The notes below the pieces were generated by a model that was not told where the DNA came from, did not search any database, and saw nothing but the letters and a program-made list of their open reading frames with translations. A stretch of DNA of 64,000 nucleotides from Perilla frutescens (taxonomy: Eukaryota; Streptophyta; Magnoliopsida; Lamiales; Lamiaceae), in NCBI GenBank assembly GCA_026008535.1, contig BRKX01000012.1, forward strand, positions 26,255,848 through 26,319,847, written 5' to 3'. Each line of letters begins with the position of its first letter. Position 1 is the first letter of the stretch. Shown here in pieces: positions 48,568 through 61,275 of the stretch. Position numbers and translations under genes: made by a program.

Positions 48568-50949
48568 CTATAATAATATGTTTACTCTGTAATATTCCTT
48601 CACAACTAGGAACTTTGTCAATGTTGTTGACTTATTAGAGTTCCTATTGTTACTTAGAATATAGACTGTCGAATTATTATCACAATAATCTTTAGTGGTC
48701 TTTAAATACCTTAATAATTTGCAGCATAATGACAATATTTTCGTAGTTATATTCCATAATTGGATGCTCCACAACATTCTATGTATTTCACTATCATGAT
48801 TGAAGTGCTGTAAAAGTGTCTGCTCAACACTTCTCCATGAAATAGTTTTCCCCAGCCAGAAGAAAATACATATCCAAAAGTGGATCATTTACTTTATTAG
48901 CATCCGACAAAATCAGAATTAAAATTCTTTATGATCTCCTGATGATCTGATTTTCTGTATGTGAGCATTAAATATTTTTGTTCTCCGTATATAACTTAAT
49001 ATCTTTATTGCTGCCTTAGGTGATCTATAACATAATTACTGAAATATCTGTCTAACATACCAACAATAAAAACCAAATCGGGTCTTATAAAAACCTTAGC
49101 TTACATTAGATTCTCAATAACTGCACTTTATGGAATCTTATGTATTTTCTTGAATCTTTAACAGATTTAGGGCAATATCATAATAACCTTAATTCTTGAG
49201 ATTGTTGAGTTTGTCCTTAATTAATGTATCAACCAAAATGGGATAATTTTCAACATCATCTTTCGAGGTTCCTGATTTACTACTTGATCACATACAAGAA
49301 TGAGAGCTTGTAAATTTTCAAGAGCATTGATCAGTTTATAAACTGATTCATCATCAGATGTATTTAACCTTATTTCTCCCCTAAACTCAACATCCTTAGA
49401 AAATTTTACATTTCCCATCTCAAAAATAAATTATGAAGTGAGATGTTAAAACTTGAAATCCTGAATTTCTATGAATACCCAATAAAATAGTTGTTCAATT
49501 CTGTTGGTGTCCGATTTCCTTATGTTTAGCCTATAAGGCTTAACCATAGCTGGACAACCCCATATGTGAGTGTTTAGATTTGATTTCATCATATCTAAAA
49601 AACTCAAAAATTTGACAACCATTTTAATTGGTATTCTACTTTAGTTGATATTCTGTTGAGAACTCAAACCGTAGTCTTTATTGCTTTAGAGGCATAATTT
49701 GCCTGAATTTACCTTATTTAATTTTTTTTAGTACCTCTTTAGCCAAAATGCAAAGATTTATAACATATATAGATTGTCAACTGTACTTAATAAATAGTGC
49801 CCATGATATTGGAGTTAATTGAAAGACTAAACTGATGATTTCCAAATAAACATGAGAACCAAATATGTCCAAAATAAAAATAGGAGACTGTCAACAAGAC
49901 AGTAAACCATAGTGTCTTTCAAATCCAAAATAATAGTCTAGCTTTAATGACAATCTAAAATGTTATAACTGCACCCACTTGTACCAATTCGCTATTACCC
50001 CACATAGATGTATCTTTCATCATCAATTGGCCTTTGGTAGCTCATGCAATCTTGCATTGAAACATTTATGTAACAGTAATACCATAGTCTAATCACAAAA
50101 TATTTTTAGGTACTAAAGCTAAATTAATATCATAAACTAAAATAAGAATAGTACACTTATAAGCATGTCAAAGTGAGTACAATTCTTCTTTATTTACCCA
50201 ATTTTTCACAAAAGAAATAGTCTTCAATTTCTTTATTATACATACATCTTTTGTGAGCTCGACCCTTAACCTCAACAGATTACTTCAATAAAATTTCTTT
50301 TATTGCCCTTAATCTTATCTTTCAAAACACAAACCACATTCCTACTTCAACCTTACCTCTTTTGCACACAATATGAAATAAACTCATTCAGAGTCCACTT
50401 CTCATTTTGCAGTTATAAGTAATAACTGACCTTAAATTAGCTGAATTGTGCATGAAGAGAAATTAACACTAAATGCACGAGTAAGTCCTTAAATATCTTG
50501 AGCTTTAATGTTCTTAATTTGAAGTAGTGTGAGACATCTAAATGATGTACTCCCTTATATTTTTTTTCCTTGCGTATACTTTATTTGAGATCAAGCTCAC
50601 AAAAAATGAAATTGTCTCAACCTTATCGTTTTTAGCCAAACGATTTCTATTTTAGCAAGGTACTTATTGGCCTTAATGATTTATCAAAAGTTGTATTTCG
50701 AAAGATTACCAAAATAACACACTTTAATGATCATCAGACTGATGCAATTTCAGTGTCCCACTTCTCAAAGTTATTTCTTTCATTAAAAGAACTTGCATCC
50801 TCAAGAGAATGTGATTGTTTGATCCTTAATGCACAGTCCATATCTGTACAAGCCATAATGATCAGAATGTTTATTTTCCAATCCTTAAAATTTAACTCAT
50901 TAATCATGGAAATATTATTGGTAGTAGCATAAACTGAAGTAGCAGTCAT
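48568..50949 (-). pseudogene. gag-pol remnants of copia element F
   Basis: Recognisable pieces in element order: gag (INELNFKDWKINILIIMACT and NNFEKWDTE, 50734-50949); a stretch CMSYQRPIDDERYIYVG with LDLKDT (about 49800-50060) from the protease/pre-integrase region; IWGCPAMVKPY (about 49530-49560) from the integrase C-terminal side, followed by GNVKFSKDVEF; and RNase H pieces KTISWRSVEQT, CDNNSTVYILSNNRNSNKST and KFLVVKE (48568-48888). Only about 330 bp separate the integrase and RNase H parts, so the reverse transcriptase has been lost or is beyond recognition. Confidence 0.8.
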
Positions 50950-52983
50950 AATAACTAAACAGAGATAAAAAATAAATCAACTTTTATGCTCAAATTCTCC
51001 TTAACAATCAATTATTGAATTCAAATAAATTGGTAACATCTCGAGGTACCTAACACAACATCAATATCAAGTTTGCGGGCAGTAATATTAACTTGTAAGT
51101 GGTTACCTCTTTGTAATGATCAAATACTGACAATAAATCCTGTCAAATAATAGCCTTCCTGTGGGCCGACATATTGTTCACATGGACAACCTTATAGTTG
51201 TCACGCATTTATCACCACATGTGTTTGTGCAATTCGGCCAAGTATTAATCTTCATGTGGGCCGATTAAATACCCGCATAAATATACACTCACACAAACAT
51301 CCAACATTTTTCGTAAATAAATCTACGCAGAGAGGTCACTGTGGCAACTTCATGCTTCAATTAATTCACTTCGAATGTTAGACAAACCAAATAGGAACGT
51401 GAGATGTACCAAACAAAATTCAAAGTAAATAATTGATCATAATAAATAAACCTTATTTGGGGAATAAGTGCCTAAATATCCAAATTTAGTGCTGAAGCAC
51501 CAAATAAATTCACTTTAGGCATACGAACTTTACCGTAGTTGCATAAAATCACAAATAAAATCAAATCATATCGCGTGGTGCCGCAAAATTCCATATCCTT
51601 AGCACAATTTAAGGTCAATAACACAACAAAAAATACCAAATTAATTGACCAAATAAAAGTACCACACGATAAAATCCATATTGATTTATGCACATAAGGG
51701 CTCAATCACAAAACCAAATAACATATATAGATCATTTATTCATTCCACATAATCTCATTATAGCTTAATTGTAATTTCTGAAGAATTAATTTTAGGATAA
51801 AATTCCAAATTCCCAAATTAATTATCCTTATTATTCGCAGCAATCTTTAACTTTGAAAAGCACCGAAATTGACCCCCAAAATATAGATGAATCGTAAAAT
51901 TGAGAACACTGACAGAAAGATCATTCCGAGACCATCGAGTTGGAGTAGTCTTGGCAATCGATCCATCTCCGAAGCTTGCCGAAATCAACTCTTAAAATTT
52001 CTACCAACTGCACAGGGCAGTCTTCATTCTCGACAAATCTGGGAATTAATCAGTCATCAAATGCAACGAAAATTATGCCAAACATATTCTACACTGAAAG
52101 GGCTTTTCAAGGGTAGGTCACACGTCTCCATACAATCACCGGAGTGCCGGGAATCGCGTCTGAAAGTTGACGCTGCTGCTGTTGCGCGATATCTTAAATT
52201 TGCCGACGAAAATCGTCGCTGCCGGCCGGAATCGGGTGTCGACCCATATACCAAAATGTTCCTCTCAACGATTACAACAAAGCCCAGCCATTAATCAATC
52301 ATGAATGGCTCTGTAATCACTGTATTTGGGCCGAGACGCCAACATGGTCGACTGCGTTGAATTGCGGTAAACACCTTCTTTTGTCGGCAAAATTCATCGT
52401 GTTCAGTTGTCGATATCTATCAATTCACACATCAAAATACTCGTCTCTACGAGCCCAAATATTCCCCTCAATTAATTGCTGAAAACGGTTGGCCGATAAA
52501 TTGAAGTTTGCCATTACAGTCATCCCACCGAAACCAAAAAATTTGAACTTGAATGTTGTGACCAAATCATAATTTGGAAACCAGTGCCCCAATTTTATTC
52601 TATTCAATTCCTAATCAAAATTAAGCAATAATCCAAATCTCCAAAGTTCCAAATTGCAAATCCTAATCTTGCAATATTCCTGTTTAAACCGAATTCCAAT
52701 ATTTATTCTTAATGCAAAATTAAGGATTTTGATTAACCGAAATCAACAATAAATTGTGAATCCAAAACCAAATCAACAATTCAAGAACAAATCTTATTCC
52801 AAAAAAACTTTAATATGAATTATCCAAAAAACTTTATCAAAATTGAACCATAATTGTGATCTCAATTTTGACGAGAAGTTATCCAAATTCAACCAAAAAA
52901 TTCATCAACCAACAATATGAAATTCAACCGAAAATCCAAAAAATTTAAACTTTAATTTCAGTTCTCAGATATTCGACAATAGA
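50950..52983 (-). other. Non-coding leader of element F
   Basis: About 2 kb between gag and the primer-binding site. Short open frames on both strands near 51.9-52.3 kb show no known domain. Confidence 0.6.
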
Positions 52984-52998
52984 GTGGCTCTGATACCA
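52984..52998 (-). other. Primer-binding site of element F
   Basis: Minus strand TGGTATCAGAGCCAC, complementary to the 3' end of initiator tRNA-Met, two bases from the LTR. Confidence 0.9.
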
Positions 52999-53000
52999 TT

Positions 53001-53463
53001 TGTTGGATTTAATCACATAAACATGAAAGCTTATTAACCCATATTAAATCCATAATCATGAAATCTCTATGTCAAATCACCGAGACATAAAATCAAAAAC
53101 TGAATGCGGAAGCGTACCTGAATCATAAATATTTAGATCTTTATTGCTGAATTTGTTATGGATCTTCCAAACGATCGGTATTACCTTTGTTTTGCTTTCT
53201 GTAGAAGGAATACAGACTACAGGAATGAAGTACAGTCGTTTGGAACCATAACCCTAAATATATAACTGTGTATATCTGTGATTTTCAATTTGGTCCCTCA
53301 ACGAATTGAATATCTCCTTATGGTATCTACACATTAATTCCATGATTATCTGATACCTTTAATAGTCCATAATTAAACTTTAGTAGATCACTTTAATTGG
53401 ACTTACCATAAAACAACCATACACATTTTATGTGTAAGTTCACCAAATGGAAATTTTCCAACA
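53001..53463 (-). repeat. 5' LTR of element F
   Basis: 463 bp, partner of 47565-48036, with the same TGTTGG/CCAACA ends, bordered by the TTAAG duplication. Confidence 0.95.
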
Positions 53464-53468
53464 TTAAG

Positions 53469-53745
53469 AAGATGATTCTTCAACGGCAAATCCTTCAACT
53501 GCAGATTCTTATTCTTCGACCAAGCTCGATTTCATGGATTTGGTTACCTTATGAATTCAAAAATAATGATAAATTGATATTTAAAAGCTAAAAATTAGCA
53601 TAACAATATATAACAAAATAAACACTTAATTAGAGTATTCACACATGAATACCTCATTATCATACGACACCACTTCTAATATTTGAATTAGATGGTCTGT
53701 TTTTTTTTATCAGTTGTGGTTTATGCTAACACTTGAATATATATA
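53469..53745. other. Spacer between elements F and D
   Basis: AT-rich; continues the segment interrupted by F at 47560. No gene. Confidence 0.5.
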
Positions 53746-54763
53746 TGTTGAGTGCTGTATGACATTGAGGTTCAATGTTGCACGTAATGTCAGACAGACT
53801 CCCTGCGACATTGTCTGTGACATAGTCATAACTAATCTTATCCTTTCCTAGTTTTATTTATTATTTTAATGAATAAAATAATTTTATATATCTTAAAATA
53901 TATGTGTATATCCACGAAATAGATATTTCAAATAAATGGATATAAACATATTAGATATATTATTTAAATAGAGTTTGACGAAGTCAAAACTCTATCTCCT
54001 ATTTTTAGGGCTTCTTGTTTTCTTTTATTTAACCTCTTTTCTTTTTCAGATTTTTATTTGCTGGAATATTTGGAAAATAGGTGAGAACGTGGGATATGGC
54101 TTCAACCATGTTATGGAGACGGTTTTCTTCTCACACACGATGGAGTAGTGATGAAGAGCGGTTATCTCCAACCCACGATCAAGAGAGAGAAGACTTAAGC
54201 CTTGTCTATTCAAGTGAAGAAGCATATAAGAGATATGATCGACACTTGAAGACTTATTCAAGCTCAATCCATTTTCCGCTGCGTGAAGATTGAAGAAAGC
54301 TTGGATCACAAACATAGTATAGATTTTATTCTTGGTTCCTTCTTCTATCTTAATGTTTATTATTGCTCATTCAATTCACGAGAGTAGTTTGAATAAGTAA
54401 GGATAGATAGCAAGGTTGTGAAATCTTTACTAGTTTGTGTACAAATTAACGGGAGGTTAATTTGTACATTTGAATTCTTTTTTAGTTATAGAACTAGATT
54501 AGGATTTGTATGTAGCCGAAGTGTTGAGAGCCTTCGCGTCCAACATTGTAAGCTTGAAATACAGTTTGTGCTCATAGTAGCATAATTTTACCCTGTGGCA
54601 ATCACACACATGTTGTGTGTGATTTAAAATTATTTCACATATTATTGCATATTTATTCCCAGCATATTTGTGTTAAGATAGTTGTGTTAACTGTCTATAA
54701 CATTGAGTTTGACATTACGATCCTGTGTCTAATTTCAGTGTTTACGACAACAAATTCCAACAA
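53746..54763 (+). repeat. 5' LTR of element D
   Basis: About 1.02 kb, TGTTGAGTGC...TTCCAACA, with TGTTG/CAACA terminal inverted repeats. The right end is fixed by the primer-binding site two bases on. The left end is inferred from the TGTTG motif, as no second copy is in the window. Confidence 0.7.
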
Positions 54764-54765
54764 GT

Positions 54766-54780
54766 GGTATCAGAGTCGGT
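54766..54780 (+). other. Primer-binding site of element D
   Basis: TGGTATCAGAGTCGG, complementary to the 3' end of initiator tRNA-Met, two bases after the LTR. Confidence 0.92.
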
Positions 54781-54828
54781 ACTTAACACACTAAGTATTC
54801 GATCCTTGGTTTGTTGACTCACTGAAAG

Positions 54829-55800
54829 ATGGATATTCAGATCAATCAGTGCCGTTCTCCGGCATTGGATAGTAATGGCAAGAATTATGCTATGTGGAAA
54901 TCGCGCATGAAGATGTATATCAAGTCCATCGATGAGAGGGCTTGGTTGGCTGTAATTGAAGAATGGTCTCCACCGAGGATGGAAGGACCGAATGGAGTGT
55001 TCATTATTACTCCGGAGACTCAATGGACTAATGATGATCGAATCATTTCCAACTTCAATTCAAGGGCACTCAATGCTATTTTTGTTTCAGTTGATGTCCC
55101 GTGCTTCAAAATGGTGTGTAATTGCACCACGGCATATCAAGCATGGAACATACTGCAGGAACATTGTGAAGGATCGACCAGTGTACGACAAACAAAGCTT
55201 AGGCTACTCACTTCTAAGTTCAAAACTCTGTGAATGTTAGAAGATGAGACAATCTCAATGTACACTGAACGATTGTGTGAAGTGTCAAACGAGTCTACAG
55301 CTTTAGGATGTCCGATCTCAAATGAGAACATGGTTAGCAAACTTCTTTGTACACTTCCGGAGAGATTCAACATGAAAATCTCAGTAATCGAAGAAGCTCA
55401 TAATGTATCAAACATGAGTTTGAGTGAAGTAGTGAGCATTCTACTCACATTTGAGATGAATCTTGAAAACCAGAAATCAAACACCTCTTCCAAAGGAATT
55501 GCACTTCAATCAGTAACATCAAGTTCGGATGTTCAACTTGATATTGAAAACATTCAGGAGATTATTGAAGATGAACCCCTGAGTGTTGCACTGCTTACCA
55601 AGAAGTTCAATACCCTTGTTCGGTCAATGAAGAAAGGTTCACCAGCCTTCAAACCACAGAGACTGTTTGATTCTCCCTCGTCGACATTATCTGGATCGAC
55701 AAAATCATCAAAGTCTCCAAATGTTGCAGTGAAGGACATTGACTCAGTTCAATGTAGGGGATTTTCTGGTTTTGGACACTATGCCAATGAATGTCCTACT
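54829..55800 (+). pseudogene. gag of element D, part 1
   Basis: Starts MDIQINQCRSPALDSNGKNY. It carries the copia gag features YAMWKSRMKMYIKSID, AYQAWNILQEHCEG and VRQTKLRLL, then TGA at 55231 (the family usually has Arg; CGA to TGA is the simplest change). The same frame resumes at MLEDETISMYTERLCEV. It ends in a zinc knuckle, CRGFSGFGHYANEC, in which the second Cys position is Phe, so metal binding would be impaired. Element B begins directly after the next two codons. Confidence 0.9.
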
Positions 55801-57236
55801 TGTTGAGGTTTTCTCAAATTAAACCACCGCAGGATCAATTTGGTTGTTCATTAATCCATGTTCATGCACATCATAATTTTATGTAACATGCATGTTTATC
55901 ACAGTCTAATCAAAAGGCATGCAAAGCAGATTCAAATCTAATAAGACGGAAGACATAGAAATGAATCTACTTACAAATCAATAGACGGTCTGTGGACAAG
56001 ATTAAAGATCTAATCTTGCTGTTGAATGAACACTGTAGTTGGCGCCACCTAGCTCAAAATCGACCACCACTGTATTCCACTCTAAGATCTTCTGTTGTAT
56101 TCCCGGACTGTATCTAGATTCAGAGTGGGCTGAAATCTACTAGATAGGATTGTGAAATCTGTGGATAACTTTGAGAGACAAAGAGGGGCTGAATAATAGT
56201 GTGTAATTTTCGAACCCCCCTCCTCTGTATATAGGGGAGGGGTGAAACTTCCTTCTCCAAACCCTACTGGGTTTGGGCCTCTATCTCAAGTTCAATATCC
56301 AGTCCACTATCAGTCTATTGGGCTATAACAGGGATCTAGAAGAATATTAAATTGGCCCACTAATTTATTTAATATCCAATATCCAATAAACTTAGGATAT
56401 AAGTAAATAAATTAAGTTTTACTTTTATTCCACTAAAGAAGTAAAACTGACCTACCAATTTAATACATATTTACGAATATGCTTTCTCCTTTAGTCCAGC
56501 CATTCCCCGTGTTTAAGATATAATGTTCATTAATGAATTATGTCAGCATTTGACAGCTATAATTAATTAATATCTAAAACCTTGAGTAGTACCACACAAG
56601 CTTTACCATGTAAGGAATAAATTCTACCTACAGGATTTCAACATGAACTTGTGTTTCATTAAGAGAACATCATCAACCTGGCGCACCAGGACACGGTGCT
56701 CATGCATACTGCTCAAGACATTATGTATATATTGTTATTACCCAAGATATCGAGTTTGATCTACGAAAAGATCTCTCCCATTGATAAATCAAAGTAACAT
56801 ACAATGTACACATATGCTTGCCAATATCACATGAGTTCAGAACCCGAACTCTGTGGATCTTTATTCTCTCAATAACTGGGTCAGAGACAGAGAATAGTAT
56901 CCTATCGTGATCCTCCTCAATACACTAATGAGTGTAGTAGAATAATCAGTTAGTCAAGATAAACTAACTTATCAGATTATTCTACGGTGTACCGATAGTG
57001 TGTTCAGGACCATCCAAGCCGTAAGCTCTTTAATGCAATACAAGGTTCTAATGATATAATCTTACTGTGTGACTTCCCACAACATATCATCTACAATGTA
57101 AGTATATGGAACATTGCATAGAACAATTATAGAACATAATATAAATGCAAACAGTGACTGCAATAACTTTCATTTCATATCATCATATTATCAGAAAAGT
57201 ATACAAAGACAAGTCGTCTAGTATACAAAACTAACA
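55801..57236 (-). repeat. 3' LTR of element B
   Basis: 1,436 bp from TGTTGAGG to CTAACA. The promoter core is tgtatatagg, enclosed by C-rich and G-rich arms at 56215-56243. It abuts gag sequence with no polypurine tract between. Confidence 0.93.
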
Positions 57237-57349
57237 AACTTGTGTCCCTCAACAACAAGAACCAAGTTAAGGTTACGAAGCCAATCATTTTAGTTTTCAC
57301 CAACAAGTTTGTTTTCTTTGAGGATTGAGGACAGATTGGAGAGTGCCAT
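57237..57349 (-). pseudogene. gag 5' fragment of element B
   Basis: About 37 codons matching the gag start of element A (MALSNLSSILKENKLV...). It contains a TAA where A has TAC (Tyr) in the GENYNDW motif. Truncated at the junction with the LTR. Confidence 0.88.
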
Positions 57350-59819
57350 TGATGATATGAAATAACTGAAATTAAAACATGCAGTACAGTCACAAAACAC
57401 ATTTAGGATAAACAATATATAATCAAAAACCTCACACAAATTATATACTTTTCCACCGACACTTTAAAAACGTCTTTTATAAGCCACGATAGTGTGGACG
57501 TTTATAAAATTCATTTTTAAACAGGTTAAACCTTTAATTTGCCTCCAGTTGAGTTTCTTTACAATAAGCAAATTAATAGCCGGATAATAAACACGATCAT
57601 GTAATCGTCTAACTGATAAGCCATGATCGTGTGGATGTTTATCAATAAATTACATCTAAGTGTGCATACCATTATATTCGCACCAAGAGCACTATTCAAA
57701 TTTAACCGCTCCAGATGGAGGAGTTAGTTAGTTCTAATAGTGTTCTACAGCTATCCATTTAGGAGATTTAATTTCTAGAGAAATCTGTGATATGACACAT
57801 CCAATATGGAGGAAGACCGATGTCAATGCGCATGCCCATCACTTCTCAATTAAATCAGATTTTAATGAAGACCGTATGAGATTTCTACATACTTTGGTAC
57901 GAATCTCTCCCACTTAGTTATTTATGTTTGAGGTTTCATTTTATCCCATTTAACGAACATGCAAACATCACATAAAATGATAAACATCCATTGCATGCTT
58001 CAACATAATAAGCAACAGTAATATTCCAACTATCATGGCTTATATCTCATGTTGATTGATGAGATAAAACTGGAAAATAAGCTCCGGAAATAGGCTTGGC
58101 CGCCGCCCCTTCACCGCGCCTCGCCGAAAACCCTAACTCCATTTTAGGGTTTCGGGACGTGAACCGCTGAACCTTCCTTCTTGGTGCTGAACCACTTTCC
58201 TTCTTTGAGTTGATCTCCGATCTTTATTCAATACAGACTATCTATTCCAAAAGGAAAAATCTAATATTGCTAGAATAAAAATTATAACTCAAAAACTCAG
58301 TCTAACAACTTTATATCTATTACATTAAAACAACGTAAAATAAAACCTATACCTAATCCATGGATTTTCTCATGGATTAAAATCACGTAGCATAACTGGC
58401 ATACAACCAAACATTCATTCAACATAAACATACATCACATAAAATAAATGAGCCATGATAGTTGGTAAACCTGCAAACAAACACAGTCTACAAATCCAAC
58501 AATCATATATTATATGATCCACATAAAATAACATATGATATCTATGCATGAATATTAAATAATAATTGAATTTTATAATTAATTAAATTAATTAATTTGA
58601 TATTATCCACAAGATAAAAATTGGAAATTAAAATAATTATCCACCAATTTATAGCTTGTATTTTTCGAAAATATTACTAAAATAAATCTGGAAATTATTT
58701 AAAATTATCCACCAAATTTATTTAATATTTTCAAACCACCCTAATTAAATAATAATTGGATATCTTGATATAAATCAAAAATCTAATCCAAATATTATCC
58801 ATAAGAATCTAAATCATTAAGGATAAGGTTTGAATATTTGATCCACTTCAAAATCTTTCAAAAACCTATCCAAAATTAAATTCTTATCACAATTGGATTT
58901 TGATAATTATTTGTATATATCCAAAAAATACCTTATCCAATTTTAATCTATAGATTTTCAAAATTTATCCAAATAATAAATCTGGAAATTTGATCCACTT
59001 CAAATTCTTCCAAATTTAAAATTCTATTTTCAAATCTATCTAAATTAAAATTAGGTAAATTAAGATATGCATCAAATAATATCAAATCTTAATCCAATAT
59101 TCACAATTTTCGATCCCTCTTAATTAATAAATCTGGAAATTTGATTTTCATCAAAATCTACTCCAAATTAATTTATTAAAATCGAAAAATAACAATATAT
59201 TTCACATTTGGAAATTTTGACATTAATCAAAAAACTATTTCAAATAATATAGCTATAGGTTTCGAAAATTACAAGAATTAAAATCTAGAAATTTTGATCC
59301 ACTTCAAAAATTACCAAATTTAAAATTCTAATTTCAAACCTATTTTGATTGGAATTTTATAACTTTTGATATACATCAAAAATCAACAAATCCTATTCTA
59401 ATCAACTAAAATTTTCGATCCACACTACATTTAAATCTGGAAAATTCAATGTTAATTAAAAATCCATCCAAATTTAATACAAAATGTGTCGAAAATTAAA
59501 GAACAAAATTAGGGAATATTTTAACACATCAAAATTGAAATTTTGAACTCCAAATTTTCGACCCATCCTAGATTAAATTTGGAAATTTGATAATCATCAA
59601 ATATCAATCAAAATATTATCTATAGATGGCCGAAAATTTGACATACCTCAAAACTAGAATTTTCGAATTCTACATCTCAAACTCTTCCAAGTTTTGAATA
59701 CCATAAAATCAAAATACATAGCCAATTAAATCTGAAAATTTAAACACCATAAATTCATCATCAAGTTTAATTATGCAATTTGAATTTATGCCCGAATTAA
59801 TCCTAGAACAGTGCCAAAA
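57350..59819 (-). other. Non-coding leader of element B
   Basis: About 2.5 kb, the intact form of the leader seen in A and, at its beginning, in C (63773-64000). It is AT-rich, and the distal part has many short repeats of the type aaatctggaaatttgat. A GC-richer block with tcaccgcgcctcgccg lies near 58100. No coding frame. Confidence 0.8.
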
Positions 59820-59833
59820 CCCGCTCTGATACA
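59820..59833 (-). other. Primer-binding site of element B
   Basis: Minus strand TGTATCAGAGCGGG, matching the tRNA-Met site TGGTATCAGAGCGGG of element C except for one missing G. Confidence 0.8.
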
Positions 59834-59835
59834 AT

Positions 59836-61270
59836 TGTTGGGGTTTTCTCGAATTAAACCACCGCAGGATCAATTTTGTTGTTCATTAATCCATGTTCAT
59901 GCACATCATAATTTTATGTAACATATATGTTTATCACAGACTAATCAAAAGACATGCAAAGCAGATTCGAATCTAATAAAATGGAAGACATAGAAACAAA
60001 TCTACTTACAAATCGATAGACGGTCTGTGGACAAGATTAAAGATCTAATCTTGCTGTTGAATGAACACTGTAGTTGGCGCCACCTAGCTCAAAATCAATC
60101 ACCACTGTATTCCACTCCAAGATCTTCTGTTGTATTCGCGGACTGTATCTAGATTCAGAGTGGGCTGAAATCTACTAGATAGAATTGTGAAATCTGTGGA
60201 TAACTTTGAGAGACAAAGAGGGGTTGAATAATAGTGTGTAATTTTCGAATCCCCCCTCTATATATAGGGGAGGGGGCGAAACTTCCTTCTCCAAACCCTA
60301 CTGGGTTTGGGCCTCTATCTCAAGTTCAATATCCAGTCCACTATGAGACTATTGGACTACAACAGGGATCTAGAAGAATATTAAATTGGCCCACTAATTT
60401 ATTTAATATCCAATATCCAATAAACTTAGGATATAAGTAAATAAATTAAGTTTTACTTTTATTCCACTAAAGAAATAAAACTGACCTACCAATTTAATAC
60501 ATATTTACGAATATGCTTTCTCCTTTAGTCCAGCCATTCCCCGTGTTTAAGATATAATGTTCATTAATTAATTATGTTAGCCTCTGACAGCTATAATTAA
60601 TTAATATCTAAAACCTTGAGTAGTACCACACAAGCTTTACCATGTAAGGAATAAATTCCACATGCAGGGTTTCAACATGAACTTGTGTTTCATCAAGAGA
60701 ACATCATCAACCTGGCGCACCAGGACACGGTGCTCATGCATACTGCTCAAGACATCATGTATACATTGTTATTACCCAAGATATCGAGTTTGATCTATGA
60801 AAAGATCTCTCCCATTGATAAATCAAAGTAACAGACAATGTACACATATGTTTGCCAATATCATATGAGTTCAGAACCCGAACTCTGTGGATCTTTATTC
60901 TCTCAGTAACTGGATCAGAGACAGAGAATAGTATCCTATCATGATCCTCCTCAATACACTAACGAGTGTACTAGAATAATCAGTTAGTCAAGATAAACTA
61001 ACTTATCAGATTATTCTACGGTGTACCGATAGTGTGTTCAGGACCATCTAAGCCGTGAGCTCTTTAATGCAATACAAGGTTCTAATGATATGATCTCACT
61101 GTGTGACTTCCCACACCATATCATCTACAATGTAAGTATATGGAACATTGCATAGAACAATTATAGAACATAATCTAAATGTAAACAGTGACTGCAATAA
61201 CTTTCATTTCATATCATCATATTATCAGAAAAGTATACAAAGACAAGTCGTCTAGTATACAAAACTAACA
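59836..61270 (-). repeat. 5' LTR of element B
   Basis: 1,435 bp, partner of 55801-57236, ends TGTTGGGG and CTAACA. TATATATA at about 60259 lies between C-rich and G-rich arms. Confidence 0.93.
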
Positions 61271-61275
61271 ATACT

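Larger units (their letters stand above)
47565..53463 (-). mobile_element. Ty1/copia LTR retrotransposon F (heavily decayed, TSD TTAAG)
   Basis: 5.9 kb, minus strand, with ~470-bp LTRs (TGTTGG...CCAACA), a perfect 5-bp duplication TTAAG (47560-47564 and 53464-53468), a polypurine tract next to the left LTR and a primer-binding site next to the right LTR. The interior retains scattered pieces of gag, the protease/pre-integrase region, integrase C-terminus and RNase H, but no recognisable reverse transcriptase. It looks older than A and E: its coding region has many stops and frame changes. Confidence 0.96.
55801..61270 (-). mobile_element. Internally deleted copia element B (same family as A)
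   Basis: Minus strand, 5.5 kb, two ~1.44-kb LTRs, primer-binding site and a full ~2.5-kb leader, but only the first ~37 codons of gag remain and pol and the polypurine tract are gone. The flanking duplication is CTACT (55796-55800) versus ATACT (61271-61275), four of five matching. LTRs and leader match element A. The LTRs are intact at both ends, so the deletion either happened before integration or spared the LTR precisely. Confidence 0.93.

Noticed and set aside
51887..52294. 135-codon plus-strand frame in the element F leader
   Set aside because: Antisense to the element, in a non-coding leader, no recognisable domain.
57175..57402. Minus-strand open frame spanning the LTR/gag junction of element B
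   Set aside because: It is in a different frame from gag and simply reads across the LTR end and the gag fragment.
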